Source: Aporrectodea caliginosa
Taxonomy: Eukaryota; Annelida; Clitellata; Crassiclitellata; Lumbricidae
DNA: 64,000 nt
Direction of reading: 5' to 3'
Assembly (NCBI GenBank): GCA_020284085.1
Contig: JACEVL010000107.1
Coordinates: forward strand, 182,564-246,563
This document shows, piece after piece, positions 10,651 to 21,499 of this stretch. Every line of letters begins with the position of its first letter. The stretch's first letter is position 1. The notes under the pieces are model-generated. The model worked only from the letters and a program-made list of their open reading frames with translations, searched no databases and was not told the DNA's origin. A program made the translations under genes and the position numbers.

Positions 10651-11127
10651 TAGGTATTGGCATCTTATAAATGCATAACAATTTCAGGCGATCAACAACT
10701 CTGCCTTCAGAAATCTGGCGTTGTTTTCTATATACTCTGGTGCCTCTCTGACCGTCTGTCTATCGCTTAGTATGTCTGTCTGTCCCCAGTCATTTTGTAG
10801 TCGCCTTCTATGGAGCTGAAGGCTGAGTCAGCCCTATGGGGATAGCGGGTATCGGGCCCGTTTACTTCTGATCTTTGTGGCAAAGTGTTACCTTTCAACA
10901 AAGTCCCAGTCCTAACTGCTAATGGCAATTTGGTGTAAAGACATGTAATAAGCAATGGAAAAAATTATAGCATCCAAATAAGTTAAGTTGTTTAGCTGTT
11001 TAGTTGTTTAGTTGTTTAAGTTGCTTAGCATCCAAAACAAGTTAAGTTGTCGGCGATGATCGAACTTTTGTAATAAATTATGTGACCGGTTTTCATCACC
11101 CACTACCAGACTACTGGGATTGCAGTA
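10651..11127. other. No gene seen
   Basis: A short TTTAGTTG tandem run near 10985-11015. Otherwise nothing recognised. Confidence 0.4.
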
Positions 11128-11312
11128 GATGGATCCACAGTTCAACGGCAGCTTATGACAACATAGGCCGTTGCCGCCGACAAAGATTATTATTTTTTGG
11201 CATATAACAGCTCTTGCAGTGTGTGTGTCCACAGTTCAACGGCAGCTTATGACAACATAGGCCGTTGCCGCCGACAAAGATTAGTTTTTGGCATATTACA
11301 GCTCTTGCAGTT
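11128..11312 (-). repeat. Short hairpin repeat family 1, two tandem inverted copies
   Basis: CACAGTTCAACGGCAGCTTA to GGCATATAACAGCTC at 11130-11215, then a second copy at 11228-11312. Orientation is opposite to the pair at 9324. Confidence 0.85.
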
Positions 11313-11682
11313 TATGGCAGCTATGAATAAACAGCACAAGTAACCTACATTTTAAAGGTGTTTAAAAATCCATCAAAAATCTCGTTTTTGGCGACAGTAA
11401 GTTATTTATCGACCGTGTCCTAACTTTCAAGTTTGATCTTATAAATATAGGCGCTTAATAAATGTTCTGTATTTGGCGCTCAGTCAAGTCAGAGGGAGTT
11501 ATTCGACTAAATCGATGCCGAGTTTCAGCTGTACACAGTTGATTTGTCTTCAGTGCGTGTTGCCTGCGCAGGTGGAGGAGGAGATTGTGTCTCTGTTGGA
11601 GAAGGTTACCCTGATGGAAACGAGGAAGAGTTGCCCTTTCGGCACTTTTCCTGTAAACTTTGTTGGCGCTTATACTAGTTTC
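11313..11682. other. No gene seen
   Basis: Two overlapping ORFs on opposite strands run into the adjacent repeat and show no domain. Treated as non-coding. Confidence 0.4.
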
Positions 11683-11800
11683 AGTTTTACGACACTGTGC
11701 GATAACAACGATCAATGCCGTCGCCCTCCTTCATTACCCAGGCTTGGGACTGGCACTACATGGCACTAGGGTACGGACGTGCAGTGGCGGAGTTTAAATA
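11683..11800 (+). repeat. Short interspersed repeat family 2
   Basis: TTTTACGACACTGTGCGATA, CGTCGCCCTCCTTCA, GGCTTGGGACTGGCAC, and CAGTGGCGGAG after a short duplication of TGGCACTA. Confidence 0.7.
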
Positions 11801-11904
11801 TATTGCCTGTCCCTGTAATTATCCTGCAATGATTGATAGAATCGCTTATAATTATATGGTTACAAGTTGACAGTACCTTGCAAGAAGGCTTGAGTCATCG
11901 TAAT

Positions 11905-11985
11905 GGATGGATCCTCAGTTAACGGCAGCTTATGACAACATAGGCCGTTTCCGCCGACAAGATTACTTTTGGCATATTACAGCTG
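11905..11985 (-). repeat. Short hairpin repeat family 1, inverted copy
   Basis: CAGTTAACGGCAGCTTATGA to TTTTGGCATATTACAGCT. Confidence 0.8.
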
Positions 11986-11996
11986 GGTCATCGTAA

Positions 11997-13434
11997 ACCG
12001 CGTCTTTATTTATTTATTTACTCCAAGATTTAACGTCGTAATATGACATCAAAGGCCGTTGACGACAATTTTAAACATATACATTGTACAGTGCAGTGAA
12101 AATGAATTCATAGCGTCCAAAAGACACCATTTAAGACTGTCCAAACATAACCTTAACATGGCATTAATGTTCATTGTTTAACGACATAAAAAATATTGTT
12201 CATAACGTCTTTGATACATGCAATGTGGTATCTGATGCGAATTCAACAATAATATTATGTAGCAGCAAGAAATGTTTCTTAAAATTAATTTTTAATCACC
12301 ATTCCTAATGTAGACTACATTTACTTCTTAATCTATTGGTTTCAATAACAAATAATTATTATATATTTTAAAAATTTATAAGACACCAAATTTTAATATG
12401 ACGCTCTTATTCCACTTATGAATTTTCAAGAAGTTCTCAATCAGTAAAAATCAAGCATTATTATAGAAATATATTCAAACATTGAATATGACAATTCTTT
12501 ATAATACTATTATGTTACTGCGTTGATAATAAAAGAGAACCGAAACCTCACCAGAGATTTTCAATCTATTACATTTCATTTTATTAATATAGCTTGAATG
12601 ATTTTTGTCACAAATGTAAGTAAGACATGAAATTTATAATTTTTTGGTACATTTTACAGAAGTTTTTGATCATTTCAATAACAAAATACTATCATAATAT
12701 ATGCAAATATTTAGAACAGGACTCAAATATATCCACAGTATGTATTTATTATAGCATATCCACCAAAAGTCTACCAACGAGCATTATCTTAGATCAAAGA
12801 CCATAAGAAACATCACGTCATATTTATATTATGATTATGACATCTGCTGATGTTATCAAACAAACACTTAGCATCAGTTTTAACATACAAGTGTAAAAGT
12901 GAAATCTTTTTTATTACAGATTTCAGCATATTTGACAACGGTGTTCTGAAATGAGAATCATAATCTCCTTTGTCTAAAATTTTTAAATCTTTGAGGACAA
13001 TTTATAATGTTACCAAACGGAGCATGAGATTCTTGACACATATAATCAATGAGAAAATTTAACAATATTATAGAAAGAGTGACACACATTAAAAAATAAA
13101 ACAAGACTTTCCTAGCCTATACCATAATGCACATTAAATTAACTGATTTCATACACAAATGAAACTCTTGCAAGAGCTTACAAATGATAACATTTACACA
13201 ACTTTTCCTTTATAAATAAGACTTATAAGCCTATAAACCTCGTTTTGTATGCAACCTATATCAAGCAAATTCTTAATGTTAAAATCTACTTTATATAAGA
13301 CACATACATCTCTTAATATGTTAGAAATATTTTATTTTCTACAAATTAATAATAAATGGTTTATGTTTTCTGTGACTTTACATAAATAAAAAAATAAAAA
13401 AATATTAATTACGCGTCTTTAGTATAGTAGTATT
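11997..13434. other. AT-rich stretch without genes
   Basis: Very AT-rich, no ORF worth keeping. It is bracketed by CGCGTCTTTA motifs (11999, 13411, 13541). A family 1-like core (TTTAACGTCGTAATATGACA) sits at 12029 and again near 13570. Confidence 0.5.
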
Positions 13435-13625
13435 TTCAGTTTAACGACACTGTGTGATTACAAAGACCATTAGCGTCGCCCTCCTCCTTTATTCAGGCTT
13501 GGGACTGGCACTGACAGAAAACGATCAGTGGCGGACATACGCGTCTTTATAATTATATATTTCCACAGTTTAACGTCGTCTTATGACATTAAAGGCCGTT
13601 GACGACTTACGCGTCTTTAAACGCG
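13435..13625 (+). repeat. Family 2 repeat plus family 1-like core
   Basis: Family 2 copy at 13435-13532 (TTTAACGACACTGTGTGATT, GGCTTGGGACTGGCACTG, CAGTGGCGGA). A related hairpin unit (TTTAACGTCGTCTTATGACA) follows at 13570-13605. Confidence 0.7.
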
Positions 13626-13704
13626 TCTTGTAAATATATAATACATACAGCAATCTAAGTAAAGGTGTCTAAACATAGCGTTCAAACCCATCGTGTATTT
13701 TTCC

Positions 13705-13808
13705 TTTTTAACGACTAGCTGTGTGGTAACAAAGACCATTAGATTCGCCCTCCTTCTTTATCCATGCTTGGGACTGGCACTGTCAGAAAGCGAACAGTGG
13801 CGGAGTTA
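13705..13808 (+). repeat. Short interspersed repeat family 2
   Basis: TTTTTAACGACTAGCTGTGT, TCGCCCTCCTTCTT, GCTTGGGACTGGCACTG, CAGTGGCGGAG. Confidence 0.7.
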
Positions 13809-14024
13809 AACCAATCGTAGACTGGGTCGTCTGTCTATATAATACATAGCTAGTAAACTAGGGGTGTTTATTAGGGTGGAGTGAATCCGAGTGAAAAACA
13901 ATTTTTTCTCGAATTTCAAAATCCGTTAGTGATCAAAAGTTGCGTATGGTATCAAAGAAATGCTACAAAAATTTTGAAATTTTTATGTTGACGTCTTCTG
14001 CCCTCTACCGGACGATTTAAGGAC

Positions 14025-14382
14025 AAAATGGCTGCCAATTACTTCAGATGACTAAAAGTAAAGCATTTTATGTGACAGAAACACGGTTTTAGGCTCTAAA
14101 TTAAGATTATAGGGTTCAAGGAATGCAATGGAATCAAAGACATATATGTAGCACTTCAAAAAATCAAAATGGCGGACAAAATGGCGGCCAGAATCTTAAA
14201 ATGGCAATTGATGAAGTCATGTATGCAATGGAATCATGATTTCAGGGTCTGAGTCAACATTTTCGAGGTCAACAAATATGATGAAGCCAATGTCATTCAG
14301 GTAGCACTGCACGAAAACCAAAATGGCGGACAAAATGGCGTCCATATCCTGGAATTGGCTATTAGTGGAGTTCTGTATGTAA
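14025..14382. other. 3' flank of the transposase inside the transposon
   Basis: Contains three copies of an AAAATGGCGGACAAAATGGCG-like motif near 14030, 14170 and 14325, which look like subterminal repeats of the element. No ORF. Confidence 0.5.
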
Positions 14383-15049
14383 TTATTTAGTATTGAAATC
14401 ACGCTTTGTTTCATATGTTGGCATTATCTTTCTAGCTTCAAGTCTTGCGCGAACTAATCCATCTCTTGCATGCTGTCCAACAACCAGCAATGATGACTCT
14501 GTAACTGTCTTGACAGACCTCTCGACTGCTTGAGTATGGCATGGAAACTTTGGAAAGCGAAGTAAATCAATCGCGGAGTCGTCGGCATTGTGGATCAACT
14601 GTTCCAGGTCGTCATCATTTATGTCCTTCGTTAGAGGTGGCTCTGTCACTTCACATGACTGCCAGTCAATTAATTCTGTATAGTCGGCTGCATGAAAGTT
14701 CAAACTTGGGGGGTGAAATATGCGAATTCCTCTCTGAGGCTTCTTACTCGATCGCGCCTTCATTATTCTTCTGATTCCTAATTCTCGAATTGATTTCCTC
14801 TCATCCGTGATCATTGAAAGAAGTACATTTTCAGGATGAGCAAAGAAGGCGTTTCTCTGAATAACTGGATCAACTATTGACTTTAAATAATCAGGCAAGT
14901 ATCGTGATTTGTTAGCAAGCATCCACAGATGCTTCGCACCATCTTTGCAGGAGGGTTTGGACTTTACTGCAAACCAAACAGGGGCGTAAACTTTCAAAAC
15001 GAACTCAGTAATTGTCGAGAGACAGTTGCTTGGCTCTTTCGTGGCAACG
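14383..15049 (-). pseudogene. C-terminal part of the unnamed DDE-type transposase (separated from its N-terminus)
   Basis: About 222 codons continue the gene that is cut at 18320. Visible motifs: KVYAPVWFAVK, PSCKDGAKHL, IVDPVIQRNAFFAHPENVLL, LIDWQSCEVTEPPL, and FPCHTQAVERSVKTVTESS, where the E of AVER could be the last acidic catalytic residue. The stop is at 14383-14385. The first codons of the longer reading frame come from the insertion end and are not original. I recall uncharacterised animal proteins with this CHTQ-VER and NELPLRHLF pattern, but no superfamily name can be given safely. The frame here is intact, so the damage is mainly the insertion. Confidence 0.8.
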
Positions 15050-15404
15050 TATACTGCCGTGCTTAGCAAAAGGACCGTATCTGCAAAAAGTCCATTCCGA
15101 GATAAATTGAAAAAACTAAAATTGAAAATGCCAAGGGTTATTTAAAAAGCTACATTTCTAGTTTTCTCAGATTTCATGCATCTTATTGCTCCATTTATTT
15201 GAGCATTTTTATTTTTTTTATTTTTTAAATTTAAATGCCAAAAAATGCAGATACGGCCTTTTAACTATGGACTGACTATGCAGTGCTATGCACCTTGTGT
15301 TCGCGATGCTTAGAAAGAAAACCGTAACTGCTATTATACGCAATTAACTTGTTATGTGTTAGTTTCATAGACGCCGAAACCGGGGGTGGTGGTCCCTAAA
15401 TGTT

Positions 15405-15680
15405 AAATCATCATCATCATCAGTTTCTGATGCCAGCCCTCTGGCGGCGATGGGTACGAATAAACGATCTCCATTGTCCTCGGTCACTCGTCAAGTCCAG
15501 CCCCCAGTGTTAATCCAAGTGATATTATGTCCTCATTTATGTTGTCTACCCATCATAGTCTTGGTCTGCCTTTGTTTCCTTTGCCTTAAAATCTTGAGTG
15601 TAGTGTATTGAGTGGGATTCTGTCAGATGGCATTCTCTCTACATATCCAACCCATCGGAGTAATGGAATAACGACTTATT
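15405..15680 (-). mobile_element. LINE 3' end remnant
   Basis: On the minus strand the frames show GYVERMPSDRIPL, GKGNKGRPRL and DRGQWRSFIRTHRRQRAG, the usual C-terminal pattern of several LINE reverse transcriptases. It ends in a (TGA)n run at 15408-15421, the element's 3' tail. Frame breaks are present. Confidence 0.75.
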
Positions 15681-16045
15681 GTAAAATACTGCTTGGTTAT
15701 TAGAATTTTATGAATTCCATTATTTAACTTAGAACCTACTTACACATAGCTATTGTAGAACAAACTGTAACAAGAATGTGACCATGATTTGGCCATTCTC
15801 TTGCAGTGAATTATTTAATAAGGCAAACCACATTTTATTTAGTCAACATAACATCAAATCAATTCAAATAAAATCTTTATATTGGTCCACAATGAACAAT
15901 GTATAACACATGAGTTATGAGTTACCACGTTTGAAAGAAGGAAGGCAACAAATTAAATGAAACTATTAATAAATAGGTTTAAACTTCACGAACTTAACAT
16001 TATAATTTCTCTGAGTAGGGAACAAGGGAGACACAGAAGAAGCAG
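15681..16045. other. No gene seen
   Basis: AT-rich filler of the nested element. No ORF, no repeat end recognised. Confidence 0.4.
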
Positions 16046-16801
16046 CATAGGCGTAGACTCTGCCGGGGAAGCCGGGGCACGTGCCCCCCAATAATTGAGA
16101 TGGTGGGGCATTGCCCCCCCAAAAACCCAGAGGTGAATTTATACTTTTTAAAGAGTGGGGTTATCCTTTTTCAAACAAAACAACTGCGCAATGAAAACTG
16201 TTTTAACGAAGATCGGATGAATAACAATGATTGATGAACGATGACAAGTCTAGCTATGGCTCTAAGTTTCTTAGACTGAATGTCCAGATCCCATGCCCCC
16301 AGGGGCGCAACTAGGAGAGTAAAAAGGTGACCAACACAATTTTTTTCGGATGAGAAAAAGTTATCGAAAAAAATTGAACGTAAGGAACTTGATGTATATT
16401 TGTAGTCGAAACTTTAAAATAAGTCTTAATGTCATTGAATAAGGTCATGGAAAGTCATGGGATTTTGTTGTATTAATTAACCTTGTAGAAACCTTGAGTC
16501 TGGCAATATGGAAAAATAATTTCTTATTGAAGTTTTCATGACTTTATCGTTCTGAAACAGAGCTGGCAAAAAGTGTCAAACAAGGGCCTAAATTGCCCTG
16601 AAAGTTGATCCATGTGATATCAACTTCTAAAAATGCGTTGGCTTCTGGGGCTCTGCCCCAGACCCCGCTGGGGGAGCTTACGACGCTCCCCCAGACCCCT
16701 AATCGTTATAATCGGCGCTTGCAATGTGAGCACCCGAGGAAAATTTTCTGGTTGCGCCACTGCATGCCCCCCCCAATATTTTGGACAAGTCTACGCCAGT
16801 G
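16046..16801. mobile_element. hAT-type MITE (outer)
   Basis: The ends are CATAGGCGTAGACT and AGTCTACGCCAGTG. The 8-bp direct repeat AGAAGCAG flanks it (16038-16045 and 16802-16809), the hAT target length. It carries GC-rich GTGCCCCCC stretches and a second MITE inside. Confidence 0.85.
16300..16762. mobile_element. hAT-type MITE nested in the previous one
   Basis: The ends are CAGGGGCGCAACTAG and CTGGTTGCGCCACTG. The 8-bp duplication CATGCCCC lies at 16292-16299 and 16763-16770. Non-coding. Confidence 0.85.
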
Positions 16802-16809
16802 AGAAGCAG

Positions 16810-17084
16810 TGACCCAATTCAGATAGGGTCACCCCAGGTACATAGTATAAAACAGTAGTTTATCTACAGGAATTTAAATAACTTGTAGTTTTTAGTTCCA
16901 AGAGTATTCATACTTAAGTATGCACATATTATATTGTTGGTGTATACAAACAATAGAGTACTCTGACAGTGTTCAGACCATGATATTGTGTTTAGGCCTA
17001 TAGCCAGTCTGGGAACAATCAATCATAACAGCATTGTAATCAAGTATATAATCAACAAGTATAAGTATTATTAGGTTGAGGAAT
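16810..17084. other. No gene seen
   Basis: Filler of the 3.27-kb element. Confidence 0.35.
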
Positions 17085-17240
17085 GGACGGCTGTATTGTG
17101 GAATCCTTGACCAATGGTACAGGCTGAGCAATAGACTGCGGCTGTATTGTGGAATCTTCGACCAATGGACTGTGGCTGAGCAATGGACTGTGGCTGTTTT
17201 GTAGAATGTTTGAGCAATGGTAGAGCCTACAGGGTGTAGT
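17085..17240 (+). repeat. Minisatellite of about 55-60 bp units
   Basis: About 2.5 units built from GGCTGTATTGTGGAATC, GACCAATGG and GGCTGAGCAATGGACTG. Confidence 0.75.
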
Positions 17241-17583
17241 CCTACTGCGGAGTACTGCACCGAAGAGCTAAGAAGTCTACAATTTAAATATATTTCAATA
17301 ATTAATTTGGCGATAAAATTTATAATTCAAATAACTAACATAAATTTGTAATGTTGACGTCAACCATAGCAACATGTAATTGCTTGAAGGTAAACAAAAC
17401 TAAATCCCTAAGCTTTAAAAATACTTAGGCTAACATGGAGTTTATTCTTAGGAAATTTCTGTACAAATATAACTCATTTGGTTATTTTATACTAGTATGA
17501 ATCCAACATGTTTTAGAAAAAATCATAAATATATTTTACTATTTCAACAGGTAATATTAACAAATTATTATTGGCAAGTTTAG
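17241..17583. other. No gene seen
   Basis: AT-rich filler of the 3.27-kb element. Confidence 0.35.
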
Positions 17584-17754
17584 AGTATCGGGGGCTGAAG
17601 GATTAGCCTATAGTAGGCTACGTAAGTTTACTGGCGTCGTGAGTGTCGGTTAGGATCAAGGTTAGGGTTAGTGTCGTCATTAGAAAACCTGGTACCATCC
17701 GGCGTTCGCGCAGCTTGCCCAACGATACTGTATAAACCTTCAGCCCCCGATACT
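17584..17754. mobile_element. Small MITE with 18-bp perfect inverted ends
   Basis: AGTATCGGGGGCTGAAGG at 17584-17601 and its exact complement at 17737-17754. Non-coding centre with a GTTAGGGTTAG run. No clear target duplication. Confidence 0.75.
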
Positions 17755-18098
17755 ATAAGTTTGTCTTATTATTAGTACACCGCACACATGCATTAAACCC
17801 ATACACTAGGCGTACTCCATGACCTTGTGCAGCGAATAATCAATCACGATTCATAACAGTTAGCCTACTGTAGCACGCGCGTTGCTAAAACTTAAATAAC
17901 TTAGGCCTACTAATAATTATAACTAATAATATCAGAACAGCGATTTGGATATTTATTTACCTTTTTGTACGGTTAGAGTTGATTTCGGATAATAATCCAA
18001 TAATCGAATAAAGCTTTGCGCTAAATAAGACGCCGAAACCCCGAAAGTACTCATTGCGCATGCGCACTGCAGATACGGTACAAATAAAATGAGAGTTC

Positions 18099-18145
18099 TG
18101 CTTAGCAAGAAGACCGTAAGTGACTTACGGCCTTTTTGCTAAGCA
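18099..18145. repeat. Head-to-head copy of the nested element's own ends
   Basis: TGCTTAGCAAGAAGACCGTA meets the inverse TACGGCCTTTTTGCTAAGCA with a GTGACT-like centre, forming a 47-bp imperfect palindrome. It matches the terminal repeats at 15054 and 18319. Confidence 0.85.
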
Positions 18146-18319
18146 CACTAGCCTGTTGGTGCAGTTACGGTGAATTTAATAGGGTTATATCTCAGCCGGG
18201 AGTAAAGATACGCCTTTCTCACTTTGTACCAAGGTGTAGCCTTGGTATACAATACCGAATATGGTCCTAACTCAAAATGTGAAAAAATTCAGTTACGGTC
18301 TTTTTGCTAAGCACGGCAG

Positions 18320-19920
18320 TATAGGCGTAGTATTCTGTTAGCCAAAGTCAACCAACGAGACATTACTAGTTTTCCAGGACTTCGATGCAACAGTGCCTCA
18401 TCGCATATACCACTAGATACAGCTTGAGACATGTCGTACAAGTATCTCTGGTCTGTACTGAGATCCTGCAGAACAGAGTCAGGTAGCACTTGTAAATCGC
18501 ATTCAATTTGCTGGAATTTAACCATTGGCATGTTCTCACATCGTTGAACTTGTGTTCCAAGTTCGCCTGAAAAGCTTCGTGGTCCGGTAGTACTGCCATC
18601 AAGTTGCTCGAAGAGGTGACGTAACGGTAGCTCGTTGGTATGTAATAGGCATATGAACCAGTGGAGTGGACGCTTAAGATGTACTTCTAACAATCTGATA
18701 ATACCACCCTTATGTCCTGTGTTGACAGCCGTTCCATCGCATCCCATGACAGCCAATAATTCCATGCTTATCTTTCTTTCTTCGAAGAAATCCAGTATGG
18801 CCTGCTTTATACACTCAGCACTGCCACGCACTGGAGCAATATGTCCCAAATAGTTCGAGTCGGGTTCTTCAATCAATACTATGTGTTCTTCAATAACAGT
18901 CCTGCGATGTAACTTACCTCCAATATTTTCCTGCAGTAGAGTCTTGTCTTTTCTGCCGTCGAAGTATAGACCGCGAAGATCCGAAGAATGGCTTGCGGAT
19001 TCCTGAAGCAAATCTTCACGCAGTCTTTTTCTTTCTCTTCGGAGTTTGGAACGGTCAATAACCTCAGATTTATCGCCAGTTGTTACTATTCCGAAATCTG
19101 TAAGTAGGCTCGAAGCAATGTCTGCTGCTGCTCTGTCAGATATTCCATATCTCTCTGACGCTTGTGCCGTGTTCGTCAGTCGTCGTCTTTGTTGTGAGTG
19201 TTGAGTTTTGGCGATTTTTTTGTCTTCCATTTCTTCCTTGCCTGCTGAAGATCCATTATCGGTTTCGTCACCTTCAAGGTTTTTGTCAGATGAATAATGT
19301 TCATCAAGCTCATCAACCGACCTTGATGTTGAAGCACCGCTTGATGTAAGTCGCATCGCTTCGTCCTTCTTTCGTTGTGCTCTAAGCATAAGTTTTTCTG
19401 TTTTCGGCCGGTCGATTGACCCTATCATCATTGTCCTTACAGTTCTTTGGTCTTTTAGAAATTGTCTTTCTTCCACCGGAATCTTTCCTTCTTTTGGACA
19501 TCTACATGCGGCTGGATCTGAGCACTTGCAACTGGCAATGTCAAACAACGTATTTATTGCATGTTCTCTGAATTTTGCGACCTTCTGCTCGTAGTTGGCA
19601 CTTCTTTTACATGCGGGGTATCGGATTAACTTTAGATACTGATCATGATGGATTCGCACAAGTTTAGTGATTCGATCTATCGTAACAGTCGGGACAGAGG
19701 CCCGTGTCCAAATTTCTTTCACTTTTTTTACTAGAACACTGACAATTTCGAATGCTTCGGGCTCTTTAACTGGGTGTTTACGTAAATCACGCCTTACCCA
19801 TTGGTAGTCCTCAAGAAGATCTCGAATAGTTGGTAAGACATCTAGTTTCATTCGCTTTGCAACTCCAAATATTGGACAGATGCTCACTTTTCTCTTAAGT
19901 CTTAAGCGACTCTCAGCCAT
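18320..19920 (-). pseudogene. N-terminal part of the unnamed DDE-type transposase
   Basis: About 533 codons from ATG at 19920, cut by the element at 15054-18319. Visible in order: a basic N-terminus; a cysteine-rich patch CKCSDPAACRCPK (residues near 130-142) that may bind zinc; QFLKDQRTVRTMMIGS; an acidic low-complexity linker; YGISDRAAADIASSLL; GLYFDGRKDKT; HIVLIEEPDSNYLGHIAPV; AVMGCDGTAVNTG; FICLLHTNELPLRHLF; DLSTDQRYL; and PGKLVMSRWL at the break. The two D-containing motifs (FDGRKD, GCDGT) with the E of AVER in the other half fit an RNase H-fold DDE enzyme; this is inference. The frame is clean for 533 codons, so the gene was intact until the insertion. Confidence 0.8.
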
Positions 19921-20269
19921 TTTGCTTCTACAGTTTGCTAAGAAAATGAAATTCTATCAGAATGTATTTAAAGAATACTACGAATACTACTAAGAATACA
20001 TAATAGTTTAGGTCACGTCACGATGATGGAATTCTATCACTTTGGTTGACGTAAACATGAAATATTGCAGGCTAAATTGTCTGACAGTACTGAAAATCAA
20101 TATGGCGTCCTAAAATCGTCCGGTAGAGGGCAGAAGACGTCAACATAAAAATTTCAAATTTTTTGTAGCAATTCTGTGATACCATACGCAACTTTTGATC
20201 GCTAACGGAATTTCAAATTCGGAAAAAATTTTTTTCACTCCACCCTACTATACATAATTATCGGAAAAC

Positions 20270-20425
20270 CCCGTTGGAGTCGTTCGATAAATACGGTGAA
20301 AGTTCCCCACTAGTGGCGCTCGATACATATCGGGGAGGGTGACCCCGTTGGAGCCGCCCGATAAATACGGAGATCGACTCTGCTGGTGTCGTTCGATAAC
20401 ATCGGGTAACTACCCGCAAGTCTTT
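20270..20425 (+). repeat. Short tandem repeats with a GTTGGAGTCGTTCGATAA core
   Basis: Three imperfect units (near 20270, 20342, 20368) containing CCCGTTGGAG and CGATAAATACGG. Confidence 0.65.
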
Positions 20426-20590
20426 TATTTGGCTATTTTTTACCCTCAGTGGTGGGGCGAGGCTGTATCAGAGTACGGCGTCCTTGGACCCTCACTGTGG
20501 ACCGGGTGAAGTGTCGGAACATGTTCGAAGTGTTACAGTAGTTTAACACCAGGCACGCCATGAGGGTTTCATCAGTAGCCTTGACAACTG

Positions 20591-20611
20591 TAAGTAAGTA
20601 AGTAAGTAAGT
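20591..20611 (+). repeat. (TAAG)n microsatellite
   Basis: Five consecutive TAAG units. Confidence 0.95.
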
Positions 20612-20651
20612 GTATTCTTTATTACACCATTATTGTTAACCGCATTTTGGT

Positions 20652-20813
20652 CAGTGGCGGCGCCAGCATGAGGCTAGGGTGGGCTGACGCCCCCCTATCG
20701 GCGGCTCAGCCCCCAAATAAAAGTGGGAAATCACTGCCAATGCCAGAGAGGAGGGTAGAAATGGAAGAAATTTGGGTTTTAGCCCCCAACCTGAAATCCT
20801 GGCGCCGCCACTG
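20652..20813. mobile_element. hAT-type MITE
   Basis: The ends CAGTGGCGGCGCCAG and CTGGCGCCGCCACTG are perfect inverted repeats. The 8-bp duplication ATTTTGGT lies at 20644-20651 and 20814-20821. 162 bp, non-coding. Confidence 0.95.
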
Positions 20814-21040
20814 ATTTTGGTTTACAAAGCAGTCATTTTAGTGGTTTATGGAGGCCTAACATACCATAAAATACGAAATAAGCCAACTGTCCCCGGCGTT
20901 ACACTACATCGTAAATCATCCGCAATAATTATTTAATGTTTTTCGAACCAAACTGTCAGCATGCGGAATTACTCGATTGTGGACATTTTGGCGCAGTGAG
21001 TACGGAGTCTGTTTAAATCGGGGCTAATAGCCGGTATACG

Positions 21041-21445
21041 CGGAGTTATTATAAACAGCTAATAATTTACTACGCTAAACTACACGTTTAACAATAATTG
21101 TTTTCATCAATCCAAATTCCATTATGCAAAGATTCTTTTCATCAATCCAACTTCCATATAAATTGAGGGCATGATATGTACAAGAAAGTGGGTCTAACCA
21201 TATAATTTACCAACGTCAACTACGTGTTTCCGAGATTAAATAATTTACCAACCTGAACTACGGTTTAATCTTATTTCCATTATTCCAGCTTCTAGTTAAG
21301 CAAAGAAATAGTTTCATCAAACCATCTTCCACTTACGCAAACAATTATCTTCATCAATCCAGCCTGCATTTTATATTGACCATTTAAAATAATTTACCTA
21401 CCTAAGCAACAAGTTTACCAAGATTTATTTAGAATACACTATTGA
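21041..21445 (+). repeat. Interspersed CAATCCAGCTTCCATT repeats
   Basis: Five or six imperfect units of TTTTCATCAATCCAACTTCC type with TAATTTACCAACCTGAACTA blocks between them. The same sequence family recurs at 39.5-40.0, 46.1-46.6, 59.9-60.0 and 61.7-61.8 kb. Confidence 0.75.
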
Positions 21446-21499
21446 AATAAGTACGTTGGAAGGATTTTGTTTGTCAGAAACTTTGCATGAAAATTGAGT

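Larger units (their letters stand above)
15054..18319. mobile_element. 3.27-kb element inserted in the transposase gene
   Basis: The ends are inverted: CTGCCGTGCTTAGCAAAA on the left and the same sequence reversed on the right, with matching GACCGTA further in. TATA flanks it on both sides (15050-15053 and 18320-18323). Leaving out the element and one TATA would keep the transposase frame continuous, which supports these borders. It encodes no transposase and holds a LINE tail, two nested hAT-type MITEs, a minisatellite, a small MITE and an internal head-to-head copy of its own end. Confidence 0.85.
13874..20245 (-). mobile_element. DNA transposon with about 150-bp TIRs and a split transposase
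   Basis: The left end (GGGTGGAGTGAA from 13874 to about 14022) and the right end (about 20098-20245, reversed) match over roughly 150 bp. The match includes the same GTTGACGTCTTCTGCCCTC and CAAAAGTTGCGTATGGTATC. TA lies directly outside both ends, the likely target duplication. Total 6.4 kb, of which 3.27 kb is a later insertion (15054-18319). Without it the element would be about 3.1 kb and almost filled by one transposase gene on the minus strand. Its superfamily was not identified; a TA target with a non-mariner protein is unusual. Confidence 0.85.

Noticed and set aside
8160..11985. Integron attC-like sites
   Set aside because: The hairpin repeats look superficially similar in folding, but there is no integrase of that type and the genome is animal.
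17640..17670. Telomere-like GGTTAGGGTTAG run (also near 41390)
   Set aside because: Too short and inside small MITEs; not telomeric.
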